Origin: DASZKW01 sp035552775
Lineage (GTDB): Bacteria > Actinomycetota > Acidimicrobiia > Acidimicrobiales > Palsa-688
Assembly (NCBI GenBank): GCA_035552775.1
Contig: DASZKW010000012.1
Location: forward strand, 1 to 45,024
DNA: 45,024 nucleotides
Direction: 5' to 3'
Program-made: the position numbers and the translations under genes
Notes under the pieces: generated by a model
Databases searched by the model: none
What the model saw: the letters and a program-made list of their open reading frames with translations, nothing else
What the model was told of the DNA's origin: nothing
In this document: one piece after another, positions 24,862-33,595 of the stretch
How the letters are laid out: each line of letters opens with the position of its first letter
Position numbering within the stretch: position 1 is the first letter of the stretch

Positions 24862-27045
24862 ATGGCACATCCGGATGTCCCGGCGGAGCAGGCCCACGTG
24901 GACCATGCCTACGAACGCCTCGCGGCCATGCGCGCCGCGGCGGAGTCGATGCTCCACGACGCGTTCGGCGAGCGGGGCGGCACGTTCCAGGCCCTCGCCG
25001 AACGCGATATTCGGGTCCGCAACAGCCTGAGCCGTCTCGAGCATCTCCAGATCGGCGGCGAGGGGCTGGTGTTCGGCAGGATCGACCGCGAGCCCGAGCC
25101 CGGCGCCGAGCGGGCCGAGGAGTTCCACATCGGGCGCCTGGCGATCTCCGACACCGACCAGGAGCCGCTCGTGGTGGATTGGCGCGCGCCGGTGGCCGAG
25201 CCCTTCTACCGGGCCACCGGCGCGGTCCCGATGGGGCTCACCCGGCGCCGGCATTTCCTCACCCACGCGAGGCGCGTCGTCGACCTCGAGGACGAGTTCT
25301 TCGACGCCGAAGGAGCGGCGGACGGTCGCAATCTGGGCCTGTCGGGCGCCCAGGTGCTCCTAGCCGCCCTCGAGCGCTCGCGCACGGGTCGGATGCGAGA
25401 CATCGTCGCCACCGTCCAGCGTGAGCAGGACCAGGTCATCCGGGCCCCGCTGGCCGGCGTGCTCATCGTCCAGGGCGGTCCCGGTACGGGCAAGACGGCC
25501 GTGGCCCTCCACCGCGCCGCGTACCTCCTCTACACCCATCGCTTCCCCCTGGAGCGCCAAGGGGTGCTCGTCGTCGGTCCCAACGCATTGTTCTTGCGCT
25601 ACATCGGTCAGGTCCTGCCGTCGCTCGGCGAGACGGGGGTCGAGTTGTCCACGGTGACCGGGCTGTTCGGTGACGTTTCCCCTACCGCCACTGAGCGGCC
25701 CGAGATCGCCCGGCTGAAGGGGGACTCTCGCATGGCGAGGGTGCTCGCCAGGGCCATAGGCGACCGCCAAAGGCCCCTGCGCCGGGCGGTGAGGGTGCCC
25801 TTCGGTCGCCTGGAGCTTCAAATCACCCCCGAGATGTCGGCCGACGTGGTCGGGGCCGCCAAGCGCCGCCCCGGCACCCACAACAGCCGGCGCCGCGCCG
25901 TCGAGAACCTGCTGTGGAATCACCTGGCCGAACAGCTCGAACGTCGGGCGTTGCCCACCTCGGCGGGCGAGGCCAACGACCCGGCGCCCGCGGTGTCCCA
26001 CCAGGATCTCGGTCGCCAGCTCCGGAGGGTCCCGGAGGTGGCCGAGGCGCTCGACCGCATGTGGCCGGTGCTGCGCGCCAGCGAACTGCTGCACGACCTG
26101 TTCGGCTCGACGGCTCTGCTCGACCTGGCCGGCCGCCCCATCCTCGACGAGGCCGAGCGCAGGGCGTTGTACAGGCCCCGGGGCCTTTCTCTCGACGGCG
26201 TCGCCTGGACGGTCGCCGACATGGCGTTGCTGGACGAGGCTCGCGCCCTGCTCGGCGCCCCTCGCCGCAGGGCAGAGCCCGGCGACGACCCGCGCTCGTT
26301 CGGTCACATTGTCGTCGACGAGGCCCAGGATCTCTCCCCGATGGAGCTGCGCATGCTCACCCGGCGCTCCTTGTCGGGGTCGATGACAGTCGTGGGCGAC
26401 ATCGCCCAGGGCACGACCGGCTGGGCACCCTCCTCGTGGGACCAGATCGTGCGCCACCTCCCGGTGCGCAGGGGCTGGCGTCAGGTGGAGCTGACCGTCA
26501 ACTACCGCACCCCGGCGGAGATCATGTCCGTGGCTGCCCGGGTCCTCGAAGCGGCTACCCCGGGGATGGTTCCCCCCGAAGCGATCCGCTCCAGCGGTGA
26601 GCAGCCCCGCATATTGCGCAGCGCTCCCGGAACGCTGGCCGACGGTCTGGCCTCTCTCGTGAGCGAGACTGTGGCCGGCGAGCTGGTAGCGGTCACCGAC
26701 GCCGGTGGCGTCGAGGGCACCGTCGGGGTGATCGCGCCACCGTCATTGGTACAAGCCATCGCGCTCGCCCTTGGCGCCGCCGGACTGCCGTCCGGGCTCG
26801 TCGGTGACGGGGCGCTCGATGCCGTCGTCAGCGTGCTCGCCGTCGACGACGCCAAGGGACTGGAGTTCGACGCCTTGACAGTGGTGGAGCCCGCCCTGCT
26901 GGTCGAGCAGGCGTGCCAGGGGTTGCGGGCGCTCTACGTGGCCCTGACCCGCTCCATCAGGCGCCTGGCCATAGTCCATAGCGCGCCGCTCCCCGAGGTT
27001 CTCCTGGCCGGTGTGCGAGCCTCGGTCCAAGCCAGCCAGAGCTGA
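24862..27045 (+). CDS. helD: HelD-like RNA polymerase-recycling ATPase (UvrD-like superfamily 1)
   Basis: A 727-residue protein with actinobacterial HelD layout. Residues 1-60 form a charged helical N-terminal arm, followed by an early half ATPase domain with PLVVDWRAPVAEPFYRATG, Walker A LIVQGGPGTGKTAVALHRAA (205-212 core), then a long helical insertion, and the second half with HIVVDEAQDLSPMELRML (motif II), VVGDIAQGTTGWAP, VNYRTPAEIM and DDAKGLEFDALTVVEP. The C-terminal LYVALTRSIRRLAIV is the SF1 motif VI. HelD proteins use ATP to strip stalled RNA polymerase from DNA, and some give rifampicin tolerance. It is a single gene, convergent with a membrane glycosyltransferase. Confidence 0.93.
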   Translation: MAHPDVPAEQAHVDHAYERLAAMRAAAESMLHDAFGERGGTFQALAERDIRVRNSLSRLEHLQIGGEGLVFGRIDREPEPGAERAEEFHIGRLAISDTDQEPLVVDWRAPVAEPFYRATGAVPMGLTRRRHFLTHARRVVDLEDEFFDAEGAADGRNLGLSGAQVLLAALERSRTGRMRDIVATVQREQDQVIRAPLAGVLIVQGGPGTGKTAVALHRAAYLLYTHRFPLERQGVLVVGPNALFLRYIGQVLPSLGETGVELSTVTGLFGDVSPTATERPEIARLKGDSRMARVLARAIGDRQRPLRRAVRVPFGRLELQITPEMSADVVGAAKRRPGTHNSRRRAVENLLWNHLAEQLERRALPTSAGEANDPAPAVSHQDLGRQLRRVPEVAEALDRMWPVLRASELLHDLFGSTALLDLAGRPILDEAERRALYRPRGLSLDGVAWTVADMALLDEARALLGAPRRRAEPGDDPRSFGHIVVDEAQDLSPMELRMLTRRSLSGSMTVVGDIAQGTTGWAPSSWDQIVRHLPVRRGWRQVELTVNYRTPAEIMSVAARVLEAATPGMVPPEAIRSSGEQPRILRSAPGTLADGLASLVSETVAGELVAVTDAGGVEGTVGVIAPPSLVQAIALALGAAGLPSGLVGDGALDAVVSVLAVDDAKGLEFDALTVVEPALLVEQACQGLRALYVALTRSIRRLAIVHSAPLPEVLLAGVRASVQASQS

Positions 27046-27131
27046 CCGCGGGGTGCCCCTATCGCTCATGCGGAGAACCTCGACGTGCTTGTCTTGGCCA
27101 GACACCGCTGATCTATGGGGGCGTCGACCGA

Positions 27132-27176
27132 CCATTGTGCCGTTCGATACCGTATAGGTACACAACTGCACAATGG
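27132..27176. repeat. Nested inverted repeat between convergent genes
   Basis: Outer arms CCATTGTGC (27132-27140) and GCACAATGG (27168-27176) are perfect complements, with pairing continuing past one mismatch (GTT/AAC). The loop contains a second dyad TACC-GTATA-GGTA. It lies between helD and the minus-strand glycosyltransferase, so a two-way transcription terminator is likely, though there is no T run. It is strikingly AT-richer than its surroundings, so an inserted element is a second option. Confidence 0.6.
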
Positions 27177-27185
27177 CGGCCCTCG

Positions 27186-27234
27186 CCCGCCCCAAAGCCG
27201 CCCGCCCCAAAGCCGCCCGCCCGCCCCGAAGCCG
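27186..27234. repeat. Three copies of a 15-bp GC-rich tandem repeat
   Basis: Unit CCCGCCCCAAAGCCG occurs at 27186-27200 and 27201-27215, and with one change at 27220-27234. It is non-coding, just downstream of the minus-strand glycosyltransferase stop codon. The rest of the 208-bp gap between the two genes (27046-27254) holds only this and the nested dyad. Confidence 0.75.
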
Positions 27235-27254
27235 GCCGCCGGCCCCGAACCCTC

Positions 27255-28439
27255 CTATACCGCCGGCGCCGCCCGGCCCCTCCACGGAGCGCCCCGCCCC
27301 CGGGCCCGTACCAGAGCGGACCGCACGGACAAGGCGACGAACGCGGCCAACGGCACCGGGAACGCGGCGCTCGTGGCCACGCCGAAGCGCCCCACCCGCC
27401 GCAGCATCCACGCCACCTGGGCCGCCCACGCCCCGTAAGCAACCGCAGCGCCGGCCGGGACCGGCCGGCGCCGGGCCACAGAGCCCACCACACGGGCGCC
27501 GTCCGCCGCGGCCAGGCAAGCGCCGGTCACCCAGAGCCCGATCACGGCGGCGAGCGGGGGCGGCGTGTGGCGGGCGCCGTAGGCCAGGCCCTTGGTCCAG
27601 CCCTCCACGAGTTGGCCGGGACCGCCTGGGTACATCCGAAAGCTCACGACGTCGCGCCCCGCCAGCACCCGTACGGGGCGCCCGAGCCGCCGGCACTGGC
27701 GGGCCATGCCGATGTCCTCCGCCACGAGCGCCCTGACCTCGGGGTGGGCGTGGCCCCCGATCAGGTCGTAGTCTTCGCGCCCCATGACCAGCACGGGGCC
27801 GAAGGCCACGGCGCCGGGCCGCCTCGGCGCCCCGGTGAAGGCCCCTGTCCCCATGAGCACCACGGCGTTGGCGATGGCGGAGAGGGCCTCGTAGGGCCGC
27901 TCGATCAGGTGGAACGGCTGCACCGAGACCATGCCGCCGTGGGCGGAGTGCTCGGCGCGCAGGCGGCGCAGGGCGTCGGAGGCCAGGGTGACGTCGGCGT
28001 CGATGAAGGCCAGCAGCCCGCCAGTGGCGACGGCCGCGCCCTGGTGGCACGCCCAGGTCTTTCCCGTCCAACCCGCCGGGAGGGCGGCACTGGCGACGAC
28101 CGCGACACCCGCACCCAGGGCAACTTCGGCAGTGCGGTCGGTCGAGTGGTCGTCCACCACGACTGTCTCGTCCGCTGGATCGACCTGGGCGGACAGCGAG
28201 GCCAGCAGCGCGGGCAGGGTCCGAGCCTCGTCGCGCGCCGGGATCACCACCGATAGGTGGCTCCGGGTGCCGGTGCCGGAGCTGTCGATAGCCCCGGCCG
28301 GCGCCACCGCTGGCGTCACTGCCGGAGCGGGCATGCGCCAGAGCAGCCAGATCCCTGCCCACCAGGCACCGACCCGCAGAATCAAGCGGCGCCTGTGCCC
28401 CGAGCCCATGAGCCCGACTCCCGACCCCATCGGGGCCAT
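27255..28439 (-). CDS. Membrane glycosyltransferase family 2, CrtQ/HpnB-like
   Basis: A GT2 enzyme of about 394 residues with an N-terminal membrane anchor (LRVGAWWAGIWLLWRM) and C-terminal hydrophobic spans. Catalytic core: HLSVVIPARDEARTLPALL, ETVVVDDHSTDRTAE, PAGWTGKTWACHQGA, the metal-site FIDADVTLASDAL, and VAEDIGMARQCRRLGRPV. The AGWxGKxWA motif is typical of carotenoid (CrtQ) and hopanoid (HpnB) type transferases, but no carotenoid or hopanoid gene is near, so the acceptor stays open. The open frame reaches 28613; the added residues overlap pyrE. Met codons at 28439, 28430 and 28409 are all possible. A poor fit to the polysaccharide island, 5 kb away. Confidence 0.85.
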   Translation of the reverse strand: MAPMGSGVGLMGSGHRRRLILRVGAWWAGIWLLWRMPAPAVTPAVAPAGAIDSSGTGTRSHLSVVIPARDEARTLPALLASLSAQVDPADETVVVDDHSTDRTAEVALGAGVAVVASAALPAGWTGKTWACHQGAAVATGGLLAFIDADVTLASDALRRLRAEHSAHGGMVSVQPFHLIERPYEALSAIANAVVLMGTGAFTGAPRRPGAVAFGPVLVMGREDYDLIGGHAHPEVRALVAEDIGMARQCRRLGRPVRVLAGRDVVSFRMYPGGPGQLVEGWTKGLAYGARHTPPPLAAVIGLWVTGACLAAADGARVVGSVARRRPVPAGAAVAYGAWAAQVAWMLRRVGRFGVATSAAFPVPLAAFVALSVRSALVRARGRGAPWRGRAAPAV

Positions 28440-28606
28440 GCTGCCACGGGCGGGAACGGGAGCGGGAGCGGGTGCGGCGCCGGGGCGGGAGGAGCTCACC
28501 GGCGGCCCTCCAAGCGGGCGGAGCCCCCAGAGCCGCCACGAGCAGAGGACCGGCTCCGAGCCCCACCCACCTCGCCACGTTGCCTGCCTCCCTAGACTCC
28601 CGTCCC

Positions 28607-29158
28607 GTGGCACTTTCCGATGCCAGACGCCGGGACCTGGCGGCTCTGGTGCGTGATTACGGCTACGAGCGCCGGGACCAGGCGTTCCAGCTCAGCTCCG
28701 GCGGCTGGAGCCGGGACTACGTGGACGGCAAGCACGCGGTGGCAGCCGGTGCCGCCCTGCGCCTCGCCGCCCAGGCGGTGATCGACGTCGTCGCCGAGCC
28801 CTTCGACGCGGTCGGCGGTCCCACCATGGGGGCCGACGCCCTGGCCCACGGGGTGTCGGTTGTCTCGGGGGCCGGCTGGTTCTCGGTCCGCAAGGAGGCC
28901 AAGGGTCACGGACGGCGGGCGTGGGTGGAAGGTACGCGGCTGGCCGAGGGAGATCGGGTGGTCATCGTCGAGGACGTCGTATCCACCGGCGCTTCGTTGC
29001 TGCGCGCCGTCGAGCGGGTGGTCGACCTCGGGGCGTCGGTGGTGGCGGCTACCGCTCTGCTCGACCGTAGCCCGGCCGTGGGCCGCCGCTTCGCCGAGCG
29101 GGGCATCGACTGGCGACCCCTGCTCACCTGGGACGACGTCGGCATCGAGCCGCTCTGA
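28607..29158 (+). CDS. pyrE: Orotate phosphoribosyltransferase
   Basis: A 183-residue enzyme that joins orotate to PRPP in pyrimidine synthesis. FQLSSGGWSRDYVDGKHA is the orotate/dimer signature (LSSG followed by YxD), GAGWFSVRKEAKGHGRRAW holds the catalytic flexible-loop Lys, and RVVIVEDVVSTGASLLRAV is the PRPP-binding motif. The open frame reaches back to 28472, but only a GTG at 28607 gives a start that aligns with the family (short N-terminus before DLAALVRDYGY). It is separated by 2 bp from pdxH, so the two are probably co-transcribed; the nucleotide and vitamin B6 pairing has no obvious functional logic. Confidence 0.92.
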   Translation: MALSDARRRDLAALVRDYGYERRDQAFQLSSGGWSRDYVDGKHAVAAGAALRLAAQAVIDVVAEPFDAVGGPTMGADALAHGVSVVSGAGWFSVRKEAKGHGRRAWVEGTRLAEGDRVVIVEDVVSTGASLLRAVERVVDLGASVVAATALLDRSPAVGRRFAERGIDWRPLLTWDDVGIEPL

Positions 29159-29160
29159 GC

Positions 29161-29784
29161 ATGGCCCACGCAACCGATAGGCCATCCCTGAGCGAAAGCG
29201 ACGTCGACCCTGCGCCCATGGCGCAGTTCCAACGCTGGTTCGACCAGGCTCGGCAGGCGGGAGGGCCCGAGCCCGACGCCATGAGCCTGGCCACGGTGGG
29301 CGACGGGGGGATGCCGTCGCTGCGGTTCGTGCTGCTCAAGGGGGCCGACGAGAGCGGCTTCAGCTTCTACACCAACTACCGCAGCGCCAAGGCGCTCGAC
29401 ATCGACGCCAACCCGGTGGCGGCCATCGCCTTCCGCTGGTCCGCCCTGGAACGCCAGGTTCGTGCCGCCGGGCAGGTCGTGGTGACCACCCCCGAGGAGT
29501 CCGACGCCTACTTCGCTTCGCGCGCCCGGGAGTCGCAGCTAGGCGCGTGGGCGTCCGAGCAGAGCCGGGTCATCGCCGGCCGTTCGGTGCTAGAGGAGCG
29601 CTTGGCCGAGATGGAGGCCCGTTTCGCCGGCGTCGAAGTACCCCGGCCGCCGTGGTGGGGCGGCCTGCGCCTCGTCCCCGCCACCGTCGAGTTCTGGCAG
29701 GGGCGCCCCGGCCGCCTCCACGACCGCCTGCGCTACCGGCGCGCAGACAACGAGCGCTGGGTGATCGAGCGCCTGGCGCCCTGA
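29161..29784 (+). CDS. pdxH: Pyridoxamine 5'-phosphate oxidase
   Basis: A 207-residue FMN enzyme making pyridoxal 5'-phosphate, full length. Family marks: SLRFVLLKGADESGFSFYTN (FMN phosphate site), YRSAKALDIDANPVAAIAF, RWSALERQVRAAGQV, SRVIAGRSVLEERLAEM, and the C-terminal PATVEFWQGRPGRLHDRLRY with PLP-contacting Arg and His, closing with WVIERLAP. ATG at 29161 directly follows pyrE. Its last codons form the first copy of a 20-22-bp tandem repeat. Confidence 0.96.
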   Translation: MAHATDRPSLSESDVDPAPMAQFQRWFDQARQAGGPEPDAMSLATVGDGGMPSLRFVLLKGADESGFSFYTNYRSAKALDIDANPVAAIAFRWSALERQVRAAGQVVVTTPEESDAYFASRARESQLGAWASEQSRVIAGRSVLEERLAEMEARFAGVEVPRPPWWGGLRLVPATVEFWQGRPGRLHDRLRYRRADNERWVIERLAP

Positions 29785-29824
29785 TCGCAGCGCCTGGCGC
29801 CCCTGATCGCAGCGCCTGGCGCCC
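29763..29824. repeat. Tandem repeat (about 21 bp, three copies) across the pdxH stop
   Basis: Near-identical units beginning GATCG and containing AGCGCCTGGCGCCC occur at 29763-29782, 29783-29804 and 29805-29824. The first encodes the pdxH C-terminus and the second and third fill the space before the rhodanese. Copies differ by one or two bases, so the length changed by slippage after the gene end was fixed. Confidence 0.85.
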
Positions 29825-29843
29825 GGGCGGGCATGATGGGGGC

Positions 29844-30182
29844 ATGGAACAAACCACGCCCGCCGGCATCGAGGTCGACCTCGACGCCTTCGCAGCCGCG
29901 CATGCCTCGGGCGCCGGGGTGCTCGACGTGCGCAACCCCGACGAGTACGAGACGGCCCACGTGCCAGGCGCCCAGCTGATCCCCCTCGGCGAGCTCGCCC
30001 ACCGCCTGGCCGAGGTCCCCGACGCCGATCCCCTCTACGTGATCTGCGCCGCCGGTGGCCGCAGCCTGACGGCTGCCCAGGCCCTGGTGGGGGCGGGCTA
30101 TCCCGCCGTCTCGGTCGCGGGAGGCACGAACGGCTGGATCGAACGTGGTGGGGACTTCGCCACGGGCACCGAGCCGGGCTGA
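29844..30182 (+). CDS. Rhodanese-like single-domain sulfurtransferase
   Basis: A 112-residue single rhodanese domain. GAGVLDVRNPDEYETAHVPG and AQLIPLGELAHRL are the N-terminal CH2A-type signatures, and the active-site loop is YVICAAGGRS with the persulfide-carrying Cys. It probably moves sulfur or detoxifies reactive sulfur in the cytoplasm; there is no signal peptide. ATG at 29844 follows a GATGGGGGC purine run. It may be co-transcribed with pyrE and pdxH. Its 3' end overlaps the convergent MarR gene by 85 bp if that gene's stop is at 30098. Confidence 0.93.
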   Translation: MEQTTPAGIEVDLDAFAAAHASGAGVLDVRNPDEYETAHVPGAQLIPLGELAHRLAEVPDADPLYVICAAGGRSLTAAQALVGAGYPAVSVAGGTNGWIERGGDFATGTEPG

Positions 30183-30691
30183 CAGGAGCGCCGGCCATTG
30201 GGGCCGGCGGGCTTGAGGCGGGTGACCTTGACATCGGCGCCATCGAGGGCCCCCTCGATCTGGGCCAGACCGGAGAAGAGCCCGGCCAGGCGGGAGGCGC
30301 CCAGGGGGTCGATGAGGTAGCGGCGCACCCCGGCCACGTGGGTCACAGCGGCCGACTCCAAGCGCTCGAGGCCCTCCTCGGTCAGCACCGCCAGCGAGCC
30401 CCGCCTGTCGGACGGGCACGCCCGGCGGGCCACAAGTCCGTCGCGCACCAGCCCGTCGATGCGCCGGGTCAACCCGCTCGGCGACAGCGCCAGCCGGCTG
30501 GCCAGCTCGGCCATGCGCATCGACCGCCCCGGTGCCTCGGAGAGATTGACGAGGACCTCGTAATCGCCCAGGTTGACGCCGTGGGCGGCGACCAACTCCT
30601 CGTCGAGGCGGCCTTGGAGGCGCCCACGAACGCCCAGCAGCCCACGCCACACCCGCTGCTCTTCGTCGTCCAGCCAGCACACCTCGGGCAC
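30098..30691 (-). CDS. MarR family transcriptional regulator
   Basis: A 197-residue winged-helix regulator. After CWLDDEEQRVWRGLLGVRG it has GVNLGDYEVLVNLSEAPGRS, the recognition region RMAELASRLALSPSGLTRRI, the wing DGLVRDGLVARRACPSDRRG and LAVLTEEGLERLE. The last 45 residues exceed the usual MarR length and lie antisense to the rhodanese gene, so they may be a disordered tail. The frame is open upstream to 30868, but the extension covers the operators and the divergent yceI start; a GTG at 30691 fits the family. No redox cysteine at the OhrR site is evident. Likely represses itself and the divergent yceI gene. Confidence 0.9.
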   Translation of the reverse strand: MPEVCWLDDEEQRVWRGLLGVRGRLQGRLDEELVAAHGVNLGDYEVLVNLSEAPGRSMRMAELASRLALSPSGLTRRIDGLVRDGLVARRACPSDRRGSLAVLTEEGLERLESAAVTHVAGVRRYLIDPLGASRLAGLFSGLAQIEGALDGADVKVTRLKPAGPNGRRSCQPGSVPVAKSPPRSIQPFVPPATETAG

Positions 30692-30725
30692 GGGCGCAGG
30701 ATACTGCCGGGGCAGCAAAAACAGG

Positions 30726-30757
30726 TTGCGATCACAAGAAATAGATTGCGGTCGCAA
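30726..30757. promoter_or_regulatory. Twin palindromic operators for the MarR regulator
   Basis: Two closely related 12-bp palindromes, TTGCGATCACAA (30726-30737) and TTGCGGTCGCAA (30746-30757), are exactly 20 bp apart, so they face the same side of the helix. Half sites TTGCGA and TCGCAG recur at 30785-30804, just before the yceI ribosome site. They lie between the divergent marR and yceI genes, as expected for a MarR dimer repressing both. Confidence 0.75.
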
Positions 30758-30822
30758 GCGGTTGTGCCTTGGTGAACGCCAGCCTTGCGAACAACCGATC
30801 GCAGGTGATTTCAGGAGGAACC

Positions 30823-31383
30823 GTGAGCCAGACCACCACAGCCAACACCGTCCACCCGTCGGGGACATGGGAGATCGATGCCGCCCACACGACCGTGGGA
30901 TTCACGGTCCGCCACATGATGCTGGCAAAGGTCCGGGGCCACTTCGCCGTCACCAGCGGCACCATCCACATCGAGGACGACCCCTTGCAGTCGTCGGTGA
31001 CGGTCACCATCGACGCCGCGTCGCTCGACACCCGTGACCCCAACCGCGATACCCACGTGAAGAGCCCCGACTTCCTCGACGTGGAAAAGCACCCCACCAT
31101 CGAGTTCGCGTCGACCAGCGTGCGCCAGACCGGCGACGGCTGGGAGGTAGACGGCAACCTGACCGTGCACGGCGTGACCCGGCCCGTCACCTTGGAGTTG
31201 GAGCACACCGGCATCGCCAAGGACCCGTGGGGCAACACCCGCACCGGCTTCGAGGCCACCACCGAGATCAGCCGCAGCGACTTCGGCCTGGAGTGGAACC
31301 AGGCCCTCGAGACCGGCGGCGTCGTGGTCGGCGACAAGGTCAAGGTCGAAATCCAGGTCGAGGCGGTAGCCCAGCAGTCCTGA
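30823..31383 (+). CDS. YceI family protein (lipocalin-like isoprenoid-binding)
   Basis: A 186-residue YceI-domain protein. GTWEIDAAHTTVGFTVRHMM is the standard start of the fold, with VRGHFAVTSGTIHIEDD, DPNRDTHVKSPDFLDVEKHP, and GDNLTVHGVTRPV-like (here GNLTVHGVTRPVTLELEH) strands, ending in SDFGLEWNQALETGGVVVG. The family binds long isoprenoid chains or other lipids; it has no signal peptide here, so it is cytoplasmic. GTG at 30823 has a near-perfect AGGAGG at 30813-30818. It is divergent from the MarR regulator and shares operators with it. Confidence 0.94.
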   Translation: MSQTTTANTVHPSGTWEIDAAHTTVGFTVRHMMLAKVRGHFAVTSGTIHIEDDPLQSSVTVTIDAASLDTRDPNRDTHVKSPDFLDVEKHPTIEFASTSVRQTGDGWEVDGNLTVHGVTRPVTLELEHTGIAKDPWGNTRTGFEATTEISRSDFGLEWNQALETGGVVVGDKVKVEIQVEAVAQQS

Positions 31384-31395
31384 TCTGCACCACAA

Positions 31396-31433
31396 GCCCC
31401 CGGGCCGCTACGACCCACCGCGGCCCCGGGGGC
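31396..31433 (+). terminator. Strong GC hairpin after yceI
   Basis: GCCCCCGGGCCGC (31396-31408) pairs with GCGGCCCCGGGGGC (31420-31433) with one bulged C and an 11-base loop. There is no T run after it. Twelve bases after the yceI stop, it is a likely transcription terminator of the tail-less actinobacterial type. Confidence 0.65.
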
Positions 31434-31451
31434 GTGATCGCTTATCAACCC

Positions 31452-31480
31452 TTCACGAACGTGGACGTGTCGGGTATCAT
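31452..31480 (+). promoter_or_regulatory. Candidate promoter of the sigma factor gene
   Basis: TTCACG (31452-31457) and TATCAT (31475-31480) are separated by exactly 17 bp, in a local AT-richer patch about 105 bp before the GTG of the sigma factor gene. It lies just past the yceI hairpin. Confidence 0.5.
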
Positions 31481-31585
31481 CGAAATCCAGGTAACCGCCT
31501 CTACGCGCCACCGCGGCGCCGGCCGGTAGTTCGAGTAAGCGCGCCCATGAGGCCGGGTGGTGCCTCGAGGAGATCACAGGTCTAG

Positions 31586-32521
<936 letters not shown>

Positions 32522-32536
32522 AGCCAAGGCGCCGCC

Positions 32537-33595
32537 CTACACCCGGGCCGCGACTTGTTGACCGGCGCATGCCCGCGCCACCAGATCCGCCTCCCCGGCG
32601 ACCACCAGGTACTCCACGTTGCGGGTGCGGCCCACCCGGCCCACCTTTTCCCCACGCTGGTTGTGGATGCCGATGCGAGCACCGACGTAGCGGGCCGACT
32701 CGAAGGCCAGGACCCGCACCGAGCCGCGCACCTCGGCCATGGCGACCAGGTCGTCCAGGCTCGCCCACCCCTCGTCGCTGCCGGAGATGACCACGACGCC
32801 GGCCCGCACCGACGCCACCAGTGCTGCCAGTGCACCCGGGGCGCGCCGGCGGTCGTTGAACACGCTCCTCGTCGCCGGGTCCCTCGCGTCCGTCCGCTTG
32901 CACGCCACCCCGTAGTGGGCGGGGGCGTCCCATGCCACCAGCGTCTCCCACACGTGGTAGTTCGTGAAGTAGCGGTGCTGGTTGTACGGCGGGTCCAGGT
33001 AGGCCAGGTCCACCTCGGGCAGGGCGGCGACGGCGTCGACGGCGTCGGCCCGCACGGCGTGACCGGGGCCGCCCAACAGGGCCGGGGCGCGCAGGTCGAG
33101 CGGGGCGAAGCTGCGGGCCGACCATCCCTTCAGGTACGCCATCTGCACCCCGGTGGTCGAGTCCACCCTGTCGGCCGCCTCCAGCAGCGACGTCAGCAGC
33201 ACCGGCTCGAGGGGATGGCCGGCGAAGTGGCGGGCGAGGTGGGCGCGCACGGCGTCGATGCGGCGGGCGTTGTGTTCCTGGAAGTACCTGGAGGCCAGGC
33301 TGAACGTGGCCGTCACGTACCCGTCGACCCCCGGCAGGCAACGGAGATGGGAAAGGGCCTCCCCGAGTGCGGCGCCATCGACGCGCTCGGCATCGGTCGC
33401 CACGTAGCACTCGGCCAGGACCGCGGAGTAGCGAGCGCTGTCAACCGCCCAGACCTCGATGCCGCGACGTTTCCATTCCTGTGCCACGCGAGTGGTCCCG
33501 GTGAACAGGTCGGCGGCCGAAACCGCCCCCGCCCGGGTGGCCAGGTCACCGAGGACCGGGACCAGCCGGCGTTTGGAGCCCAGGTATTTGATCAC
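32537..33595 (-). CDS. DNA adenine methyltransferase, D12 class
   Basis: A 352-residue N6-adenine methyltransferase. It starts VIKYLGSKRRLVPVL (D12-class lead-in), then SAADLFTGTTRVAQEWKRRG (SAM motif I), a helical target-recognition insert (residues 75-215) and LAYLDPPYNQHRYFTNYHVW with the catalytic DPPY. The last part, VRVLAFESARYVGARIGIHN, has no known motif. The frame is open to 33967, but a GTG at 33595 gives a GTGA overlap with the upstream stop and a normal start. No restriction endonuclease gene lies nearby, so it is orphan in this window. It is coupled to a membrane protein and a lipoprotein candidate upstream. Confidence 0.92.
   Translation of the reverse strand: MIKYLGSKRRLVPVLGDLATRAGAVSAADLFTGTTRVAQEWKRRGIEVWAVDSARYSAVLAECYVATDAERVDGAALGEALSHLRCLPGVDGYVTATFSLASRYFQEHNARRIDAVRAHLARHFAGHPLEPVLLTSLLEAADRVDSTTGVQMAYLKGWSARSFAPLDLRAPALLGGPGHAVRADAVDAVAALPEVDLAYLDPPYNQHRYFTNYHVWETLVAWDAPAHYGVACKRTDARDPATRSVFNDRRRAPGALAALVASVRAGVVVISGSDEGWASLDDLVAMAEVRGSVRVLAFESARYVGARIGIHNQRGEKVGRVGRTRNVEYLVVAGEADLVARACAGQQVAARV

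Noticed and set aside
27255..28439. Carotenoid glycosyltransferase (crtQ) as firm name
   Set aside because: The motif fits, but no carotenoid gene is near, and hopanoid or other acceptors are equally possible.
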